Source of the DNA: Isoetes taiwanensis
Lineage: Eukaryota; Streptophyta; Lycopodiopsida; Isoetales; Isoetaceae
Direction of reading: 5' to 3'
NCBI GenBank assembly: GCA_021234155.1
Contig: JAJEKV010000049.1
Location: forward strand, 9,278,292 to 9,342,291
Length of the DNA stretch: 64,000 nucleotides
Below the pieces are notes generated by a model. That model was not told the DNA's origin. It saw only the letters and a program-made list of their open reading frames with translations, and did no database searches. The translations under genes were made by a program, and so were the position numbers. Shown here one piece after another: positions 60,290-64,000 of this stretch. How positions within the stretch are numbered: the stretch's first letter is position 1; each line of letters opens with the position of its first letter.

Positions 60290-62515
60290 ACGGACATCAC
60301 AAAGGTTCTTGAGGAGGGCTTTTTCCTAGCGGTGCTCCTCCGGAGGGCAAATGCCAATGCCTCCCCTTCGGAGCGGTTTCTCCTAATCGCAGTTGAATTC
60401 TCCATTCAAGTAACTTGCTTCGGCGAGGTTCAAACAAATTCAAGATGATGCGGGAGAACATATCAAACCGCAAAGTGAAGGATTGAATCGGCGTAGAAAC
60501 CCCAAGTGTTTTGTCGTTCGGGCAGTACAAAGGCTCGGAATGGAGATTTGACTTTGCCATAATAAAATGCGGGAAATTACCCTAGAGACCAAGTTACACG
60601 ATCATTTTTTGCAGCAAAAGAAGCACAAACCCTCTACATGGCAAGATTCGCACCCTCCGCTAAGGCCAATTCAAACTTAACGTGTTGGACATGAGCTACT
60701 TTGGCTTCTTCTGGGGGGGGTCTTCCGCCTGAAACTTGGTCTCAGGGGTAATGTCGATGTTTATGTTTTAAGTTCATAGAGTCGGATCACAGATTCGGGG
60801 TGGGAGAGTTGCCCGTCCGGTGACGGGGACCTTCGTGAGGAGAGGACATTTTGGGTCGAATCGCTACGGAAGGTATTAGGGCTCCGCTTCCGGCATCAAT
60901 GCCTCCCACTACCTCATGATATTTTGCAAGATCCCTGGTCCAATCGGCTAGGGTATGGCCTCCAAAATGTAAACCCCATTGCCTTGCTAGGGTTATTGTA
61001 GGGTTTACGTTATGGAGGCCAAAAGCGGGTTGCACTTGGGACCTGGTGTACCTTTTTCAAACATGCATGCGAGCCATGGCAACCGAAATAACAGAGTTTG
61101 GATCTATTGGCGATCCCGAATCATTCCAAAAATTTTGCTACTACAAAATGTGTTCTTGACTTCTAATTGCGACACCGGGAGGAGGGTAAATCCAAACCCC
61201 ATTTCGCCGAGTTTTCTATTGCTTCTTGTTTTCAACTACGACTTAACAAACCATGTCTCAAGTGCAACTGGAATAAAACTTCGACCTCCATAACGTAAAC
61301 CCTACAATAACCTAACAACACAGGGTTTACGCTTTGAGGCCAAAACGTGGTCGACTTCTTTGATAACTAGGTGGACCATTTCTAAACATGCATGCCGAGC
61401 CATGAGAACTGAAATACTTGAAGTTTCGATCTATTGGCCAACCCGAAAGTGATCCCAAAAACAATTTTGCTAACATAAGGCTCTAGACTTTAATTGCAAA
61501 ACTAGGAGGAGATTAAATCCAAACATTACGGCGGTTTCGCTTGCCACGCGTGTTTTCAAACGCGGTTGCTTCGACCATGTCCCAAGTGCAACGGACCAAA
61601 GCCCGAGCCTCCATAACGTAAACCCTACAATAACCCGGGCAAGGCAATGTGGTTTACGCTTTTGGAGGCCATACCTAGCCAGATGGACCGGGGATCTTGC
61701 ACAATGTCATGAGGTAGTGGGAGGGCATTGATGCGTCGGAGCCCTAATACATTCGAGGCAGTTTGACCCAAAATGTCCTCTCGGAAGGTCCTTGGCCATA
61801 CCAATCGGCAACCTCCCACCCCTAACTGATCCGACCGCCAACGGACTGAAACATCGACATTACCCCCTCGAGACCAAGTTTCGTGGGGCGTAAGACCACC
61901 CATGCTCCGGGAAGTGCCAAAGTAGCTCATGTCCAACATGTTCAGAGTGAATTGGCCATAATGAGGGTGCGCACACGCCATGTAGAGGGTTCGTGCTTCT
62001 TTGCCGCAAAATGACCGTGTACTTGGTCTCTAGGGTATTTACATTTGTTTCGACGACATGGTAAGTCAAATCTCCATTCATTAGAGCCTTTGTACTGCCC
62101 GAACGACAAAAACACTTGGGTTTCTACTGGCCGACCGCGGGACACTTTGGCGGTTTGATATGTTCTCCTACGTATCTTGAATTTTTGAGCCCGCCGGGCA
62201 AGTTACTTGAATGGAGAATTCAAATCCGCCTGGGATAGGGAAATAGGGCTCCCGAAGGGAGGTAAGACCGCATTTGCCCTCGGGAGGAGCACCGACAGGG
62301 AAAGCTCGGTAAATCCGTAAAACCCCATTTCGCCGATTTCTTTTCTTGTTTTCAATCGGCGATACCGACCACGCCTCAAGTAACCGAATAAAAACCCCAA
62401 CCTCCATAACGTGAAACCCTACAATAACCAACCTAGCAACGATATGGTTTTACGTTTTGGAGGCCAAAAGCGGGTCGACTTCTTTGATAACTAGGTGGAC
62501 CATTTCTAAACATGC
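60290..62515. repeat. large imperfect inverted repeat between minisatellites
   Basis: The left arm (about 60,330-61,018) and right arm (about 61,608-62,295) are reverse complements at roughly 80%. Matching pairs include GTGTTTTGTCGTTCGGGCAG with its complement at about 62,097, GGACATGAGCTACTTTGG with its complement at about 61,918, and GTAGGGTTTACGTTATGGAG with its complement at 61,609. The spacer (61,019-61,607) holds two tandem copies of about 310 bases, and each junction carries CCTCCATAACGTAAACCC or its complement. A further partial copy starts at 62,430. The repeated GGTTATTGTAGGGTTTACGT motif could be an element terminus. No coding function found. Confidence 0.75.
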
Positions 62516-63440
62516 ATGAGGAGCCTAGGTGGCATGTTGGAGCCTAGGTGGCATGTTTGAGCCACCTTGGCATGTTTGAGCCTAGGTGGCATGTTGGAGC
62601 CCTTGGCATGTTGGAGCCTAAGTGAGCGCATGGCATGTTTGAGCCTAGGTGGCATGTTTGAGCAACCTAGGAATGTTGGAGCCTAGGTGGCATGTTGGAG
62701 CCCACGTGGGTACACGGAGAACATGAGCCAATAGGAACTAATGGAATGGGGTTTGGAGTTATCGACATGCCATGTGGCTCTCCAACATGCCACCTAGGCT
62801 CCAACATGCCGTGGCTCAAACACGCGTGGGCTCCCAACATGCCACTTAGGCTCCAACATGCCATGATGCCACCCGCCCAAACATGCCAAGGTCGCCAAAC
62901 ATGCCCAATGCAGTGCTCCAACATGCAACCTAGGCTCCAACATGCCAAGGTGGTTTTAACATGCCACCTAGGCACCAACATGCCACCTAGGCTCAAACAT
63001 GCCACTTGGTGGCTCAAACATGCCAAGGTGGCTCAAACATGCAAACGAGGGCTCAACATGCCAAGTTGGCTCAAACATGCTATGTGGACTCCAACATGCC
63101 CAAGGTGGCTCGCATGCCAAGGTGGCTCGCATATGCCACCTAGGCTCCCGACATGACAAGGTGGCTCAAACGTACCACGTGGGCTCCAACATGCCACCTA
63201 GGTTCCAACATGCCAAGGTGGCTCAAACATGCCATGTGGACTCCAACATGCCACGTGGGCTCTAACATGCCACGGGGCTCTAACATGCCATGGCCACATA
63301 CCTAAGCTCAAACATGCCACCTAGGCTCAAACATGTCAATGTGGCTCCATATGCCAAGGTGGCTCCAACATGCCACCCAGGTTCCAACATGCAAAAGGTG
63401 GCAGGGCATGCCACCTAGGCTCAAGCATACCACCTAGGCA
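62516..63440. repeat. 19-bp minisatellite, right array
   Basis: Same unit as the left array. Reverse orientation (GGAGCCTAGGTGGCATGTT) runs from 62,519 to about 62,710, then after 60 bases of unique sequence forward orientation runs from about 62,765 to 63,430. Confidence 0.9.
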
Positions 63441-64000
63441 CTCCAAGTGGTGACATGGCATGTCAAGTAAGCAAGGCCAAGTTTTGACTAGGCCAAAAAT
63501 GAAAAAGATGTCCATCTTTGGTCTTTTCATTGGGTGATGTTGGCAAATTTTGGGGTGACATGGCTAGATGGTGGTGACGTGACTAGGACTTTATAAAGAA
63601 ATATGATAACCTTTGAAATTTTTGTAGAGGAGTTTGGTAAGGGATAGAATAGAAGGATCTTGAGAACTCACAAGCCCTTTCCGGTGAAGGGGATGCAGAT
63701 CGTATTTGGATTGACCCCATCTCCGCGCATGGTCCCCGAGCATACTACCGAGGAACTCCATGCAAAGTTTGGGATGTGTGAGTCTCCGGTTTGGCAGAGA
63801 TGTAAACCCCTAGCAAACCAAGGGTTTGATAGGGTGAGATGTCTGGATGACCCGTAGGGACGATCCGGCGTGGAATACCTCGCGGCCGGGATACCCTCAT
63901 GGCACCGGGAGGCAAAACCTAGGGTTTGCATGCCTTTGGGCTTTCCCTTCACAAGCCTTTCGATTGAAGGGTACGGAAAAGCATCTTTGCTTGAAATCCC
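63441..64000. other. right edge, unidentified
   Basis: The phrase CACAAGCC followed by TTTCCGGTGAAGGGG (63,669) recurs in altered form near 63,951 (CACAAGCCTTTCGATTGAAG), a direct repeat about 282 bases apart that is cut by the window end. GC content is higher than in most of the window. No gene recognised. Confidence 0.4.

Overview
The window looks like nuclear DNA of a land plant with a large, transposon-rich genome. The evidence is a secreted plant class III peroxidase with plant GT-AG introns, a plant-type SUN-domain exon, Copia- and Gypsy-type gag remnants, a LINE reverse transcriptase fragment, tRNA-derived repeats, several MITE-like inverted repeats and long stretches with no recognisable gene. 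The transposase family and the LINE type do not look like the usual angiosperm repertoire, so a fern, lycophyte or bryophyte is possible, but this is inference.

Layout. About 1.0-6.2 kb holds a decayed element (A): a DDE-like transposase gene on + (with a tRNA-derived insertion inside) facing a coiled-coil/RING gene on -. 6.2-19.6 kb is repeat-rich and gene-poor, with a Helitron-like terminus at 9.35 kb and a tandem repeat of about 1.1 kb at 15-17 kb. 19.6-31.6 kb is a nested stack. A Copia gag remnant and a Gypsy gag remnant flank a LINE RT fragment, and the LINE reading frame is split by a 9,989 bp terminal-inverted-repeat element (B, 20,306-30,294) with a 4 bp target duplication (TGGG). 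Removing element B and one TGGG restores the LINE reading frame exactly. Element B carries a transposase gene of the same family on - and, convergent to it on +, a coiled-coil/RING gene, an FCP1/HAD phosphatase-like gene and a Ulp1/C48-like cysteine protease gene. The convergent transposase plus RING pair is shared by A and B, so it is probably the core of an undescribed DNA transposon family. I consider this the main discovery in the window.

33-35 kb holds several fold-back elements, including one flanked by TTAA. 38.7-40.1 kb is the class III peroxidase on -. 40.9-42.3 kb is a tandem repeat of about 0.5 kb, each unit with a tRNA-like Pol III promoter. 44.0-44.4 kb is a SUN-protein exon. 46.4-58 kb is mostly unrecognisable repeat DNA, with a long-TIR MITE at 47 kb and a tandem array of tRNA-Gln-like sequences at 53-54 kb. 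59.3-63.4 kb is a 19 bp minisatellite that changes orientation and encloses an imperfect inverted repeat of about 2 kb.

Quality caveat. The peroxidase is broken by four one-base losses, all in homopolymer runs or doublets, and nothing else in it is damaged. Several transposon frame breaks have the same form. Residual long-read consensus error is therefore a serious alternative to pseudogenisation, and 'pseudogene' calls below should be read with that in mind. All family assignments come from motif recognition by eye; no database search was run.
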